The notes: generated by a model not told the origin, from the letters alone. 58,317 nucleotides of DNA from JBKBII01 sp046299415 (GCA_046299415.1 JBKBII010000012.1:1-58317); one strand, 5' to 3'. Shown: positions 1 through 9,617, counted from the first letter of the stretch. Numbers and translations are program-made.

Positions 1-1
1 G

Positions 2-907
2 CGACACGGAAAAGCCGTAAATATGCAATCCCCGGTGTTCGAGATTGGCTCGATCGGCAAGACCTTTACTTCAACACTGTTGGCACTTTTGGTTGAGCGC
101 CAGCAGGTAAGTCTCTCTGACACGGTGGAGCGCTTCTATCCACAGTTGCCGTGGGGCAGGCAGGTTACTTTGCAACAGCTTGCCAGTCACACATCTGGCC
201 TTCCGGCCAACCCTTTCAGTCAGTGGAAGATGATGAGACAAGGACGCCAATTGGCTGAGGCATTTCAGGCGGATGACCTGATGGCCTTCTTGCAGCAGTT
301 GCCAGCAACGCTAGAGACGAGAGGTAAGGCGCACTATTCCAACGTCGGTATGGCTCTTCTGGGTCGTATTCTCGGTGATACTTATGGGTTGTCCTATGAC
401 GAGGCTGTGCGGGAGCTGATTTTGGATCCACTGGGAATGCATGACACGCACCTTGACCCAACACGCTATGATCCGGAGCGTTTGATCGAGGGACACGATG
501 CGGGTGGCAGGCCGGTGCCGCCCTTTAGGTGGAATGGCATGGAAGCGGCTGGCGTATGGCGGTCAACCGGCACTGACATGATGGCGTTTCTACGCGCTCA
601 AATGGGCTTTTACGGTAACCCGTGGGATTCGTTGGCTATAACCACCTCACAGCCGTATGCGAAGATCAGCCGAGACACGCAGGTTGGTCTGGGTTGGATG
701 TTGAGTAGTACAAAGTCTCACGGCGTAGCGGCTTGGCACAGTGGCGGTACTTTTGGCCAGCACAGTGTAGCTGCCTGGTCATTGGAGCAATCCGCTGCTG
801 CTGTGGTGCTCACAGATCGAATCCCCCCCTGGTGGCACCATCTAATTCCAAGTCGCCAGCTTGAACTGATTCCACAGCGGTTGATTTCTGCACTTTCTTC
901 GGAGTAA
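2..907 (+). CDS. Serine hydrolase, class C beta-lactamase/PBP-like family (5' end outside window)
   Basis: Open from the first bases of the window with no stop before the ATG at 23, so the true start lies upstream and this is a C-terminal portion of about 300 residues. The serine nucleophile motif S-x-x-K is visible as SIGK near the start (EIGSIGKTFT), followed by a HTSGL block, the Tyr-Ser-Asn motif (YSNVG) and a late HSGG that replaces the KTG box. This set is typical of the beta-lactamase class C / D-aminopeptidase / esterase superfamily, whose members act on amide or ester bonds, often in the periplasm. The substrate cannot be inferred. Third codon positions look less GC-biased than in genes further right, and the next gene is a broken integron-type integrase, so acquisition by transfer is possible. 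Confidence 0.85.
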   Translation, partial: RHGKAVNMQSPVFEIGSIGKTFTSTLLALLVERQQVSLSDTVERFYPQLPWGRQVTLQQLASHTSGLPANPFSQWKMMRQGRQLAEAFQADDLMAFLQQLPATLETRGKAHYSNVGMALLGRILGDTYGLSYDEAVRELILDPLGMHDTHLDPTRYDPERLIEGHDAGGRPVPPFRWNGMEAAGVWRSTGTDMMAFLRAQMGFYGNPWDSLAITTSQPYAKISRDTQVGLGWMLSSTKSHGVAAWHSGGTFGQHSVAAWSLEQSAAAVVLTDRIPPWWHHLIPSRQLELIPQRLISALSSE

Positions 908-1058
908 ATCACTCATTGTGTCTTATGAAACTAAATCTGGGTTAACCCGAAAAATTGCATAACGTGAATTCAACGGCAAATCTGCCGCATAACCAACCAA
1001 AACTCGCCGTATAACGCGTTCAGGTGAACCGTACCCCTTATTTCTGTGAGGACGATAG

Positions 1059-1797
1059 GTGGCCAACATGCCAGACACCCTGGACCCACAAGGCAGCGAG
1101 CCAAAACCGCATCTGCTGGATGAAGTTCGCGCCCGGATCCGTACGCTGCACTACAGCTTACGAACCGAGCAAACCTATGTGGCGTGGATTAGACGCTTCA
1201 TCCTGTTTCGTGGCAAGCCTCATCCGCTAGACATGGGCGAGCCCGAAGTGGAGACGTTTTTGCCGTCGCTGGTGGTCGAGCGCGAGGTGTCGGCGTCTAC
1301 GCAAAAACAGGCACTGGCGGCGATCCTGTTTTTATATAAGGAAATGCTAGAAATGGGTTTGCCGTGGCTTGACGGGATTACGCGGGCGAGACGGCGCATC
1401 CGTGTGCCCGTGGTGTTGAAGCCCGCCGAGACGACGCGGTTGTTATCGGCAACGGAAAGCACGCACGCGCTGATGGCGCAGCTGTTGTACGGCAGCGGGA
1501 TTGATGGAGTGTCTGCGCTTGCGGGTGAAAAACGTGGATTTCGAACGCTGCGAGGTGACGGTGCGCGAGGGCAAGGGCGGCAAGGACAGGCGGACGATGT
1601 TGCCGCAGCGCCTTGTGGAGCCTTTGCGCGGGCATCTTGTGCGGGTGCGGATGCTGCATGAGAGTGATCGGGCGGCGGGCTTGCCAGGGGTGTAGATGCC
1701 GGACGACGGCCTGATGGAAAAAGCGGGCTCGGTAACCGCGGATTTTGCGACCACGCTGGTGCGGGATACGGAGACGCCGGTGCCAGAGACACGCTGA
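1059..1797 (+). pseudogene. Decayed integron-type tyrosine recombinase (IntI-like)
   Basis: The first frame (1059-about 1503) reads as the N-terminal SAM-like domain and early catalytic domain of an integron integrase, with HYSLRTEQTYVAWIRRFI, VSASTQKQALAAILFLY and AQLLYGSGI. The sequence then shifts frame at about 1500 and continues as ECLRLRVKNVDFERCEVT, then EGKGGKDRRTMLP and VEPLRGHLVRVRMLHESD until a TAG at 1693-1695. That TAG sits where the family usually has Tyr (GVY-MPD). After it, the same frame gives MPDDGLMEKAG and then jumps to a remnant resembling the SFATHLL block, so the C-terminal part with the HxxR and catalytic Tyr regions is mostly deleted. Frameshift, nonsense codon and deletion together mean it cannot make an active enzyme. 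The family capture gene cassettes at attC sites. No convincing attC hairpin was found here. Confidence 0.85.
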
Positions 1798-1835
1798 TTT
1801 ATTCGCCATCGATGCTATCGAAGTGATGCCGGCGT

Positions 1836-2156
1836 CTAGCCCTGGAAGCGCCAGATCAACCATGCGATCGCAAACACGAATGTTAAAGCGATGCCCAGCC
1901 GCGCAAGGGATCGCATCGCGAGTCCGGGTCGATGGCGCGCGACAACCCCCTCGGACAGGATGGCGAGATCGGTGATGATCGCGGGCACCAGTGTTGCGAG
2001 AAAGGACAGCTTCGTCGCGAGGCCGACCAATGCGACAAAACGCGAGCCCGCGCCAGTGATCAATCCAAGTGCGCCCGCCATCATAATCACCAGGTAGATG
2101 CGGTACTCGCGCGTCGAGGCGTCAAACAGCACGCCGAGAGACCAGCGACTGATCAT
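1836..2156 (-). CDS. Small integral membrane protein, unknown function
   Basis: A 106-residue protein dominated by hydrophobic stretches (around residues 21-37, 40-66 and 88-103), giving about three membrane helices and a short basic C-terminus. No family was recognised. It lies downstream of, and on the same strand as, the persulfide dioxygenase, but a terminator-like hairpin stands between them, so co-transcription is doubtful. Its 3' end is about 40 bases from the integrase remnant, so it may be a truncated C-terminal piece of a longer membrane protein. The ATG has only a weak Shine-Dalgarno sequence. Confidence 0.5.
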   Translation of the reverse strand: MISRWSLGVLFDASTREYRIYLVIMMAGALGLITGAGSRFVALVGLATKLSFLATLVPAIITDLAILSEGVVARHRPGLAMRSLARLGIALTFVFAIAWLIWRFQG

Positions 2157-2218
2157 GGATCATCGAAATCCGTTCGTCGGCGCCCCATCGTATCTCGAGA
2201 CACTCCGGGGCACCGCCC

Positions 2219-2251
2219 CAAAAACGCCGACGGCCCGCACACCGCGGGCCG
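2219..2251 (-). terminator. Rho-independent terminator-like hairpin after the persulfide dioxygenase gene
   Basis: An 8-bp perfect GC stem (CGGCCCGC pairing with GCGGGCCG, 5-nt loop, 2231-2251) is followed on the minus strand, after six bases, by a run of five T. It lies about 100 bases beyond the stop codon of the dioxygenase gene. Confidence 0.5.
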
Positions 2252-2351
2252 CTTCTGAGCCATCTTTGACGAGAGCCTACAAAGGCGTATGTGACAACTG
2301 CCGCAGCACCCGACGAAGTGGATCTGCAGTCGCGGCTGCCGCGCTAGCACA

Positions 2352-3128
2352 TCAGCCCTGCCGGCTCTTTGCTTCGGCGTCGGACGCGGCATCGCCGCAC
2401 AGCGCCTTCTTGTCAGCCGGGAGATTGTCCGGACAGATGCCGCAGCCTTCATTCCCCGGCAACGCCCAGTCAATCTTTTTTGGATAGGGAAGATCCATTT
2501 CTTCCATGATCTTGATGAACTCGGCTTCGGTGCGCCCCGTCTTCAGGCGTGGATTGCGCAGCTTCTCCTGACCGATGGTCGTGATCTGGCGATCCTCATA
2601 ATCATGCGCCGGATACACCAGCGTCTCATCAGGCAGCGTGAAGAACTTGCTTTGGACCGAATTCCACAGTGTCTTTGCATCACCGGACTGAAAGTCGGTG
2701 CGCCCACAGGCCTCGATCAGCAACGCATCGCCGGAGAACAGCAAATGCAGACCGCCCTGATCGAGCAAAAAGGCATGATGAGTATCAGTATGGCCCGGCG
2801 TATACAGAGGATTGATGACCAGATTCCCAACGCGGAACGGCTCGCCCTCGCGCACGCCGATGTCCCGGCAGCGCAACTCGTCCAGCGCCGGTCCCGCCAG
2901 TTTGCAGCCCGTTTTTTCCCGCAGCATGAGCCCGCCGGTGATGTGGTCCGCATGGATATGCGTCTCCAGCGCATAGGTCAGCTTCAATCCGAGCTCCTGC
3001 AAGACTTTCAGATCGCGCTCAACCGTTTCGATCACAGGATCGATCAGCACCGTCTCGCCGGTGTCCGGGCAACTCATCAAATACGTGTAGGTTGAAGATT
3101 CGGGCTCAAAAAGCTGTCGAAAAATCAT
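2352..3128 (-). CDS. Persulfide dioxygenase, ETHE1/SdoA-like metallo-beta-lactamase fold
   Basis: A 258-residue metallo-beta-lactamase fold protein. The mononuclear iron site typical of ETHE1-type sulfur dioxygenases is visible: H57-x-H59-x-D61-H62 (THIHADH), H113 in PGHTDTH, D134 in FSGDALL and H175 in YPAHDYE. ETHE1-family enzymes oxidise glutathione persulfide to sulfite and glutathione in the cytoplasm during sulfide detoxification or sulfur oxidation. The C-terminus (about residues 195-258) carries a region ending with three cysteines (CGIC and ALCG) common in bacterial versions. Start ATG 3128 is backed by a strong SD (GGAAGGAGG). It stands alone, without an adjacent rhodanese or sulfide:quinone reductase. 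Confidence 0.9.
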   Translation of the reverse strand: MIFRQLFEPESSTYTYLMSCPDTGETVLIDPVIETVERDLKVLQELGLKLTYALETHIHADHITGGLMLREKTGCKLAGPALDELRCRDIGVREGEPFRVGNLVINPLYTPGHTDTHHAFLLDQGGLHLLFSGDALLIEACGRTDFQSGDAKTLWNSVQSKFFTLPDETLVYPAHDYEDRQITTIGQEKLRNPRLKTGRTEAEFIKIMEEMDLPYPKKIDWALPGNEGCGICPDNLPADKKALCGDAASDAEAKSRQG

Positions 3129-4205
3129 TTAAGCCTCCTTCCAGGTTGCTAAAGGTGAATGACAAGGGTTAAAGGACATCGGATCATGATCAGCAGCAGC
3201 GCCCCTATCGGGACTAACCGACCCCGGTCTGCGGTCGGGCTTAGCGTGCCGATAGCCTCATTGACAGCGGCTTACCGCGGCCAGTTCAGACACCCAGAGC
3301 CGTTGAGGGTGCACGCAGGCGTGACGCGGCATCCGCGCGACACGGCCCCATTGGCCGCGTTGCCGCCAGAGCCCCACGACCGCGTGCGATCGGCTTCAGA
3401 ACGCGACCAAAGGTCACTCTAAGCAAACAGACCTCAAGTCGCGTCGAGTGGGTGGTCGTTCACGTATATCGATTGAATCTCAGACTGAGGACCACGACGG
3501 CGGTCAGTGACACGGGTCACCATGTTCGTTTAACGACTCGTTCAAAGAACCATCCACTATTTCGCCGACTTGTTGTCTCGCTGACTTGTCCTCCGCCGAC
3601 CCGTCGGCCAAGCACGCCTTACCACGGTAACCCAGAGCCGACTCGCGCGCGAATTCACGCCTGACCGCGAGTTTATCGAGCGATGTCATCGCACCCATGA
3701 AATCGACGGAGCGCGCGAGTGGGCCACCACCCGTTCAAGTCGAACTTACCAGTCGTAAGCGGTGGCTCCCTCAATGACCGGTTCATTCGATGATCGCGTT
3801 CGCGCCTGCGGCCACCCAAGACCCTTGCAGGTTTTGCATTGCGCCCCCCTTTGCCAGATCGCGGGCGGGCTCGCCGAGCCGCTCGATCTGCAGACGATCA
3901 CCACGGAGCCGCATCTCCGAGCCGAACCTGTGTTCACACAGAACGAATCCCGGAAAAAAACAAACCCGGGGCCAACCATCGCTGAATCGACAGCAGCCCT
4001 CGACATCAAAATCTAGAACCCCGCACCGCAGGGCTCCGCGACAAGGTGTGCAGGGTTTCCACCAGCCCCAGTTCGTCTGCGACAGCGTCTCATCTGCGAC
4101 GACTTCTCCAGCACCGCGCCGCAGCACAGCATGGCGACTAAATCGACGAGAGCAAAGCCCCGTTACGCGGCGTGCTCGACATCGCGCGTCGTTCTGGCCA
4201 GCTTT
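3129..4205. other. Intergenic region, no supported gene
   Basis: About 1.1 kb between the divergent start of the dioxygenase gene and the end of the helical protein gene. Several open frames exist on both strands but overlap one another, lack SD sequences and read as low-complexity Arg/Ala/Ser shadows. A short GC hairpin lies near 3218-3240. Promoters for the dioxygenase gene probably lie at the left end. Nothing else can be supported. Confidence 0.5.
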
Positions 4206-4862
4206 TTATTCGGCGTTCTGTCCGGCTTGCGCGTACGCCGTGCTGCCGCGCCGACTCTGACGAAGTCGGGATAATTCGCGCGCGCTCAACGCGAGCAACT
4301 CTTGCGCCGCCGCGATAAGCTGACCATAGGCCTCTGCAACTCCTGCCTCGTAATCGATCATTGACACGTGCTCGCCCGTCACGTCGCGCGAACGTTCAGA
4401 CCGATGACCATCCCACTCAGTCGACGGTTGATCCAACTCACTCAGCGACGCGCATTCAGTCTCGCCTGCGATCAGAACCCTGAGCTCTGCATCGACCCGT
4501 TGCACCCGCACGATCCACGCCGCAACGGCGTCCAATGAATCAGGCGCTTCGCGTCGATCGGCTGCCAACGGAACCCGATCGCCTGCCGCCCGTGAGGAAC
4601 CGCCGCGAGCCGCGTCCGTGGCCGTCGGAGCTCGAAAATCGGACGCCACCCGTTCATGGGCCTCCAGCCACGTCTGCGTGCCCGGCTGAGGCAAGCGCGG
4701 ATCCCCTCGCTCGGCCAGCGGCAGTTCTCGTCGACTCACGACCAGCGAATCCGTTACAAAACGATCGAAATCCCGCAGCAAATCTCGCCCCTCGTCGACC
4801 AAGATTTCAACGCGGTGGCGGATCGCTCGCAGACGTTCCGCAGCAGCATCAGACCCGTTCAT
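4206..4862 (-). CDS. Uncharacterised helical protein next to fliS (FliT-like position)
   Basis: A 218-residue predominantly alpha-helical, charged protein. ATG 4862 was chosen because GGGAG lies at proper spacing before it. The N-terminal 45 residues and the C-terminal 40 (AYGQLIAAAQELLALSARELS) look like amphipathic helices, separated by a poorly conserved acidic/Ser/Arg-rich middle. It lies downstream of fliS on the same strand, where many flagellar clusters carry FliT or other small export chaperones. No diagnostic FliT motif was seen, so a role in filament-cap export is inference from position alone. Confidence 0.55.
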   Translation of the reverse strand: MNGSDAAAERLRAIRHRVEILVDEGRDLLRDFDRFVTDSLVVSRRELPLAERGDPRLPQPGTQTWLEAHERVASDFRAPTATDAARGGSSRAAGDRVPLAADRREAPDSLDAVAAWIVRVQRVDAELRVLIAGETECASLSELDQPSTEWDGHRSERSRDVTGEHVSMIDYEAGVAEAYGQLIAAAQELLALSARELSRLRQSRRGSTAYAQAGQNAE

Positions 4863-5574
4863 CCACTCGCTCCCATGCGACCTGAAGCGACACCAGCACG
4901 ACTCAGGGATCGCGCGCCAGCGGCAACGTCGCAATCGGTGTCTCACGATCGCTGTCTCGTGTCGATGTGATGGTCACTACATGATGGCACCGATGATCCG
5001 GAACGGCTCGCCAACAGAACAGTGCTGGGGGCATCTGCGCTAGCGTCGCCATCTGGTGCTCGCAGCATCGACTCGCAACCATCAGACCTTAACGGTCACG
5101 TTGCTAAGACCGGCCAGAAGGTGTTCGATCTTGAACGCTGGGCCCCTTCCCCGAACCCGAGTCCAGGACCGCTCGCTGCGCCCGGCGGACATACCGTGTG
5201 CTCCGGCCGCTGCACACCACCCTGACCGGGGCCGCGTCGTCCATCGTCCCGAACTGCATTCTCGAAGCGGCAGCAGTCAAGCTCAGCGGGGACATGACCC
5301 CAGCGACACGACCGGTCCTGGCCGCACCTCGACTCGATTCAGATATACCGGACAACGCGGTTGCACGCCGCACCGGTTCGCCGTCCTGCGGCGCCACCCC
5401 GGCCCGCGCTTCCCCTATCAAGAGATCCAGCTCGCCACGCTTCGTGCCATCTCGGCGCGATCCGGCGGCAGAAGGCGTGCCGATCTGCACCAAGACCACC
5501 GCCCCCCGAGCGGGCTCTGCACAGGAACACGGAATGTCGACGCGCCCACCATGCGGCACTGTCGGAGTGGCCTG
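4863..5574. other. Region between fliS and the helical protein gene, no confident gene
   Basis: About 710 bases. The best minus-strand candidate is an open frame at 5104-5559 (151 codons). Its product is Arg/Ala/Ser/Gly-rich without recognisable motifs, and competing frames overlap it on both strands. A real but divergent flagellar gene, perhaps with a frameshift, cannot be excluded. Confidence 0.35.
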
Positions 5575-5991
5575 TCAGACCTGTACCGAGGTCCTGGGAT
5601 CGCCGGACTGCTTGATGCCATCCCACCCGGATTTAATCTCACGAATCAGGCTCACGACCTCATCAAGCGCAGCAATGTCGTCGTGTCGATTGGCCTCGAA
5701 AAGGCGAGCGCTAGCGTATTCGTACAGGGCATCGAGATTGGCGGCGACCTCGCCACCGCGATCGTGATCGAGCAATGCTCGCAAGTGGTGCAGGATCTCC
5801 AACGCGCGGTCGATTCGCTCGATCTTGCTAACGGTGTCACGCCGCGCCATCGCGCCTTTCGCGACTGCTAACTTTTCCAACAGCGACTCGAATAGCATCT
5901 GCACGAGCCGATGCGGAGTCGCGACCGTTGCCTCAGAGCGAGCACCGGACTGCAAATAAGGATTGCGGGTTCGATTCATCATTGCGTACAT
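5575..5991 (-). CDS. fliS: Flagellar export chaperone FliS
   Basis: A 138-residue helical protein with the FliS hallmarks: NPYLQ near the N-terminus, VATPHRLVQMLFESLLEKL in the first helix pair, ALEILHHLRALLD, and the LYEYASARLFEAN block before the last helix. FliS binds the C-terminal disordered tail of flagellin in the cytoplasm, prevents premature polymerisation and hands it to the export gate. Start ATG 5991 has GAGGA upstream; an internal ATG at 5979 is an alternative. Flagellin, flaG and fliD lie together at 39-43 kb, so fliS is unusually separated from its usual fliD neighbour. Confidence 0.93.
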   Translation of the reverse strand: MYAMMNRTRNPYLQSGARSEATVATPHRLVQMLFESLLEKLAVAKGAMARRDTVSKIERIDRALEILHHLRALLDHDRGGEVAANLDALYEYASARLFEANRHDDIAALDEVVSLIREIKSGWDGIKQSGDPRTSVQV

Positions 5992-6722
5992 GCCGGATCC
6001 TCACTGCAACATGGCATCAAATGGCGGCAAATGTCTACATCGACGATCAAGCAGGAATGCCCCGAGCCGCGCGACGGCTTTAGTGACGCCTCAAGACGCT
6101 CAGCGTCAATCACACCCTACAAACCTCGTCCGTGCCACGAGGCCACATCGACCCACCTGCTCGTTACTGAGACCCCACAGGTGCTGACCTGTCTCTGATG
6201 CAGTGACGGCCCGATTGGTCCAATCTTGAGCCTGAGGCCGCGTCAATCTGAACACCACCCGCAATCGCCCACCCGCACTCCGCAGGTTCCGCTCAGAGCA
6301 CTCGTGATATTCGTCGACTCACTTCCACCGCGTATTCCTCAGGAGCGGAGTCTTTGTCCACCGGGGCTCATTGGCTCGATTGGTGGGCACCGATTGAATA
6401 CTGACCCGAGGGCCCGATCCGCCGGACACAGACCGAAGACACAAAAAACCAAAACGGGGTTCAGCGCCGAATGTCAGGTCAGGAACGCAGACGGCGACGA
6501 TATCTGACGACGCAGACCGGAGGCTCAACGCTGGAACCGCGACATCCGATGATGATCAACCAACGCGCTGACTCCGACTTAAGATTACGATCCACCATCG
6601 GTGGTTCATGCTAACGTCTTAGACCATACTAATTTATCTCGCACCGAGTGGACCAACCCGAACGATCAAAAGCCAATAAAAACAAGACCCATCAACGTCA
6701 AAAACCAAAAGGAGATGCTGCC
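5992..6722. other. Divergent intergenic region upstream of fliS and the TRAP binding-protein gene
   Basis: About 730 bases with no supported gene. A short palindrome CCACC-ATC-GGTGG lies near 6592-6604, followed by an AT-rich stretch (6610-6640) that could hold the promoter of the TRAP gene. No flagellar sigma-28 promoter was found with confidence before fliS. Confidence 0.4.
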
Positions 6723-7949
6723 ATGAGCCCCCCCTCGAACAACGCCTCCGAGAACACTGCAGCGCCAGAAACGGGCGTCTCACCGACGTCGGCACCCCGC
6801 TCCAATCGCAAGACCGTGGGCGCTTCGAAAGACACGGCAAGCCGCCGTCGATTTCTCCAGCTCGGCGCCGCGACCGCCGGCGCCGCCGCACTGGCCGCGC
6901 CCGCCGTGCTCACGGCCCAACAGCGCTATAACTGGCGCATGACCACGACGTGGCCCGCCGGCCTCGAATTCTTCCAAACAGGCCCCGGATCTGCCACGGA
7001 CTTCGCCCGTCGCGTCGAAGAGATGTCCGATGGCCGCATCCGCATCCGGGTCTACTCAGCCGGCGAGCTCGTCCCCGCATTCGAAGGTTTCGACGCCGCA
7101 TCGAGCGGTCGTCAAGTCCAAATCAACCACGGCTGCGCGTATTACTGGGCCGGCAAATCCTTCGCCGCACAATACTTCACCACCGTTCCGTTCGGCATGA
7201 CCTTCCAAGGACACTACGCCTGGATTGCGCATGGCGGCGGTCAAGAGCTCTATAACGAGGTCTACGCGCCCTTCAACCTCATTCCGTTTGTCGTGGGCTC
7301 AACCGGCGTTCAGCCGGTCGGCTGGTTCCGCCGTGAAGTCCAATCACTGCGTGATTTCCGCGGCCTGAACATTCGCATGCCTGGCCTCGCTGGCGACATC
7401 TACAACGCAATCGGCGCCAACGCTCGCCTGCTCCCCGGCGGAGAACTGTTCGCCGCACTCGAACGCGGCACGATCGATGCGGCCGAGTGGGTCGGTCCGT
7501 ATTCCGACCGTGCCCTCGGCTTGCACAATGCTGCAAAGATCTATTACGCCTCAGGCTGGCATGAACCCGCCACCTGTACCGAAGTCGCCATCAACAAAGA
7601 TGCCTACGAATCGCTGCCTAGCGAGCTTCAGTCCGTGATCCGTAACGCAGCGGCCGCCTGTGCCATCACTTCACACACCTGGCTCGAAGCACGCAATGCC
7701 GATGCCCTCGATGACCTCGTGCAAAACCACGGCGTGCGCTTCTTACCTCTGCCCGACGACGTCATCGCCGCCCTGCGCGAAGCGACCGCCGACATCCTCA
7801 ACGAACAGGCCAGCCGCGATGACCTCGTACGTCGAGTTCACGAAAGCTTTTTCCGTTTCAAGGCGCGTCACGATCGCTGGCAATCCAACTCAGAGACGAT
7901 GTTCCAGACTCAGATTCGCGACCTGGGCGGGGCAATCCTTCGCAGCTGA
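6723..7949 (+). CDS. TRAP transporter solute-binding protein, DctP/TakP-like, Tat-exported
   Basis: A 408-residue periplasmic binding protein. ATG 6723 was chosen because AAAAGGAGA precedes it; an upstream in-frame start lacks an SD. Residues about 38-65 form a twin-arginine signal (SRRRFLQLGAATAG, then an Ala-rich h-region ending AVLTAQQ). The mature part opens with YNWRMTTTWPAG and contains GLNIRMPGLAG and a TIDAAEWVGPYSD block characteristic of the TakP/DctP branch that binds alpha-keto or other carboxylates. Binding proteins of this family deliver substrate to a DctQ/DctM membrane pair driven by a sodium gradient. No dctQ or dctM is adjacent, so the partner is elsewhere or the protein is an orphan. 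Substrate is unknown. Confidence 0.9.
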   Translation: MSPPSNNASENTAAPETGVSPTSAPRSNRKTVGASKDTASRRRFLQLGAATAGAAALAAPAVLTAQQRYNWRMTTTWPAGLEFFQTGPGSATDFARRVEEMSDGRIRIRVYSAGELVPAFEGFDAASSGRQVQINHGCAYYWAGKSFAAQYFTTVPFGMTFQGHYAWIAHGGGQELYNEVYAPFNLIPFVVGSTGVQPVGWFRREVQSLRDFRGLNIRMPGLAGDIYNAIGANARLLPGGELFAALERGTIDAAEWVGPYSDRALGLHNAAKIYYASGWHEPATCTEVAINKDAYESLPSELQSVIRNAAAACAITSHTWLEARNADALDDLVQNHGVRFLPLPDDVIAALREATADILNEQASRDDLVRRVHESFFRFKARHDRWQSNSETMFQTQIRDLGGAILRS

Positions 7950-8395
7950 ACCAGCGCCGCGCAGCTGCGCGCGCCCCCACACGCGGCTCCAAACCACGAG
8001 ATCAACGGATCGAACCGGATACTCGAGCCGCACATCCGGCGCAGCCGCGACATGCCGGGAACAGGAAACGGCCTCCGCGGTCTACGAACCGTTGAGTTTT
8101 CACAAGCCACCGACTCAGGCGGACGCGCAAAGCGCCAAAGCATTACACCGCGTGTACGACAATCACCCACACGGTCTCGCGGCAGCGGGACCGCGCCGCG
8201 GTTCGATCACCAAGACGTCACATGCGGGCGGCTCGGATTTTCGGTAAACCGTATACTGAGCACCTCCGCGACAGCGTCGGCATGCGCAATGCTGCGCTTA
8301 ACAAACAGGCTCAAAGGGTCGGTCGGCAAAACTCTTCACAACGCAACGCACCGGACCGAGCCGCTAACATCAACCCATCGTCAGACGGAGTACCA
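7950..8395. other. Intergenic region before sodB
   Basis: About 446 bases without a supported gene. It follows the TRAP gene directly and has no clear terminator. Presumably it contains the sodB promoter, but no convincing -35/-10 pair or Fur-box was recognised by eye. Confidence 0.4.
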
Positions 8396-8980
8396 ATGAC
8401 TCACGAACTTCCTGCATTGCCCTACGCCCACGACGCCCTCGAACCGTTCATCTCCAAAGAAACCCTCGAGTTTCACCACGATAAGCATCACGCCACCTAC
8501 GTCACCAAGCTCAACGGCTTGATTGGCGGCACCGAATTCGAAAGTGCGAGCCTCGAAGACATCGTTCGCAACGCCCCCGCTGGTGGCATTTTTAACAACG
8601 GTGCGCAGGTCTGGAACCACACTTTTTACTTCAACTGCTTGGCGCCCAATGCTGGCGGCATGGCGACGGGCGCACTGGCCGACAAGATCAACGCGACCTT
8701 CGGCTCCTTCGATGCATTCAAGGAAAAGTTCACCGACTTAGCTGTCAACAACTTCGGCTCTGGCTGGACCTGGCTGGTACAGAACACAGATGGTTCGCTG
8801 GAAATCGTCAACACCTCGAACGCCGGCAACCCGCTTCGCGACGGGAAGACTCCATTGCTGACGTGCGACGTCTGGGAACACGCCTACTACATCGACACCC
8901 GCAACGCGCGTCCAAAGTACCTCGAGAACTTCTGGAACCTGATCAACTGGGAATTCGTCGGTCGCCAGCTCACCGCGTAG
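8396..8980 (+). CDS. sodB: Superoxide dismutase, iron type
   Basis: A 194-residue SOD that converts superoxide to hydrogen peroxide and oxygen in the cytoplasm. The four metal ligands are visible: H27 (LEFHHDKHH), H75 (QVWNHTFY), D158 and H162 (DVWEHAYYID). Gln71 just before the second ligand (AQVWNHTFY) is the outer-sphere residue marking iron rather than manganese enzymes. Length matches E. coli SodB. ATG 8396 is preceded by GGAG at 8387-8390; a longer in-frame extension to 8222 has no SD and is not conserved in type. The gene is monocistronic, with a strong terminator downstream. Confidence 0.96.
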   Translation: MTHELPALPYAHDALEPFISKETLEFHHDKHHATYVTKLNGLIGGTEFESASLEDIVRNAPAGGIFNNGAQVWNHTFYFNCLAPNAGGMATGALADKINATFGSFDAFKEKFTDLAVNNFGSGWTWLVQNTDGSLEIVNTSNAGNPLRDGKTPLLTCDVWEHAYYIDTRNARPKYLENFWNLINWEFVGRQLTA

Positions 8981-9134
8981 GCCGACGGGCCACGGGCGCG
9001 ACCGGCTCTGCGGCAACGCACTGCGTTAATTCTCTAAAGGCCGGCGCACCGACACGACTGAACGCAAAAGTGCCGCAACGAGTGCCTTGCACCAGGGGCA
9101 CACAGACCGTCGTCCTTCACACCTCGCGAAACCT

Positions 9135-9175
9135 CGCGAACAGGCACCCTCAAAAGGTGCCTGTTCGCGTTTTTT
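9135..9175 (+). terminator. Strong rho-independent terminator after sodB
   Basis: A 14-bp perfect stem (9135-9148 with 9156-9169) closes a 7-nt loop and is followed by six T (9170-9175). The left arm overlaps a direct repeat of ACCTCGCGAA at 9121-9140. Confidence 0.93.
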
Positions 9176-9180
9176 GGCCA

Positions 9181-9617
9181 TCAAAGTTTGACGTCGAGAC
9201 AGCCACAGAGTCCGAACCGCCGGACCGCCGAAGGCCACATCCACAGAGAGGCCGAAAATCGAGCATCCGATATCTGACACCGACGACACGCCGATCCCCC
9301 GTATTGATCGCGACGAACACAACGGAAACGCCCCGCCACTCGCATATCTCCCCGCGCCGCGTTATGTTTAGGGATCACTCAGCTCAACGGCATCGCCCAT
9401 GAACGGCTGGGCAAAACCCAAAAAAAGAACCCTGAAAAAGCCTGACACCATTCTCTTAGCGAGCCATCCAGCGGATCGTACGTCGTGTCCCGATTGAATC
9501 ATCGCTTATACCATCCATCGACCGACCACGAACCCGCTGCACTTCATCTCTGCGAGCGCTCGACACCCGCACGGCATCGACGCATCAAGGGCAGTATCTG
9601 ACGACGAAGACCCTAAA
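9181..9617. other. Intergenic region before argD
   Basis: About 440 bases with no supported gene. It lies between the sodB terminator and argD and should hold the arg promoter. I could not identify an ArgR box with confidence. Confidence 0.4.

Noticed and set aside
908..1058. Possible attC/attI site between the hydrolase and the integrase remnant
   Set aside because: Short motifs such as CCGTATAACG and CCGCATAACC resemble half-sites, but no paired RYYYAAC/GTTRRRY hairpin could be assembled.
5961..5980. tRNA-like T-loop sequence (GGGTTCGATTC)
   Set aside because: It lies inside the fliS coding start, and no cloverleaf arms surround it.
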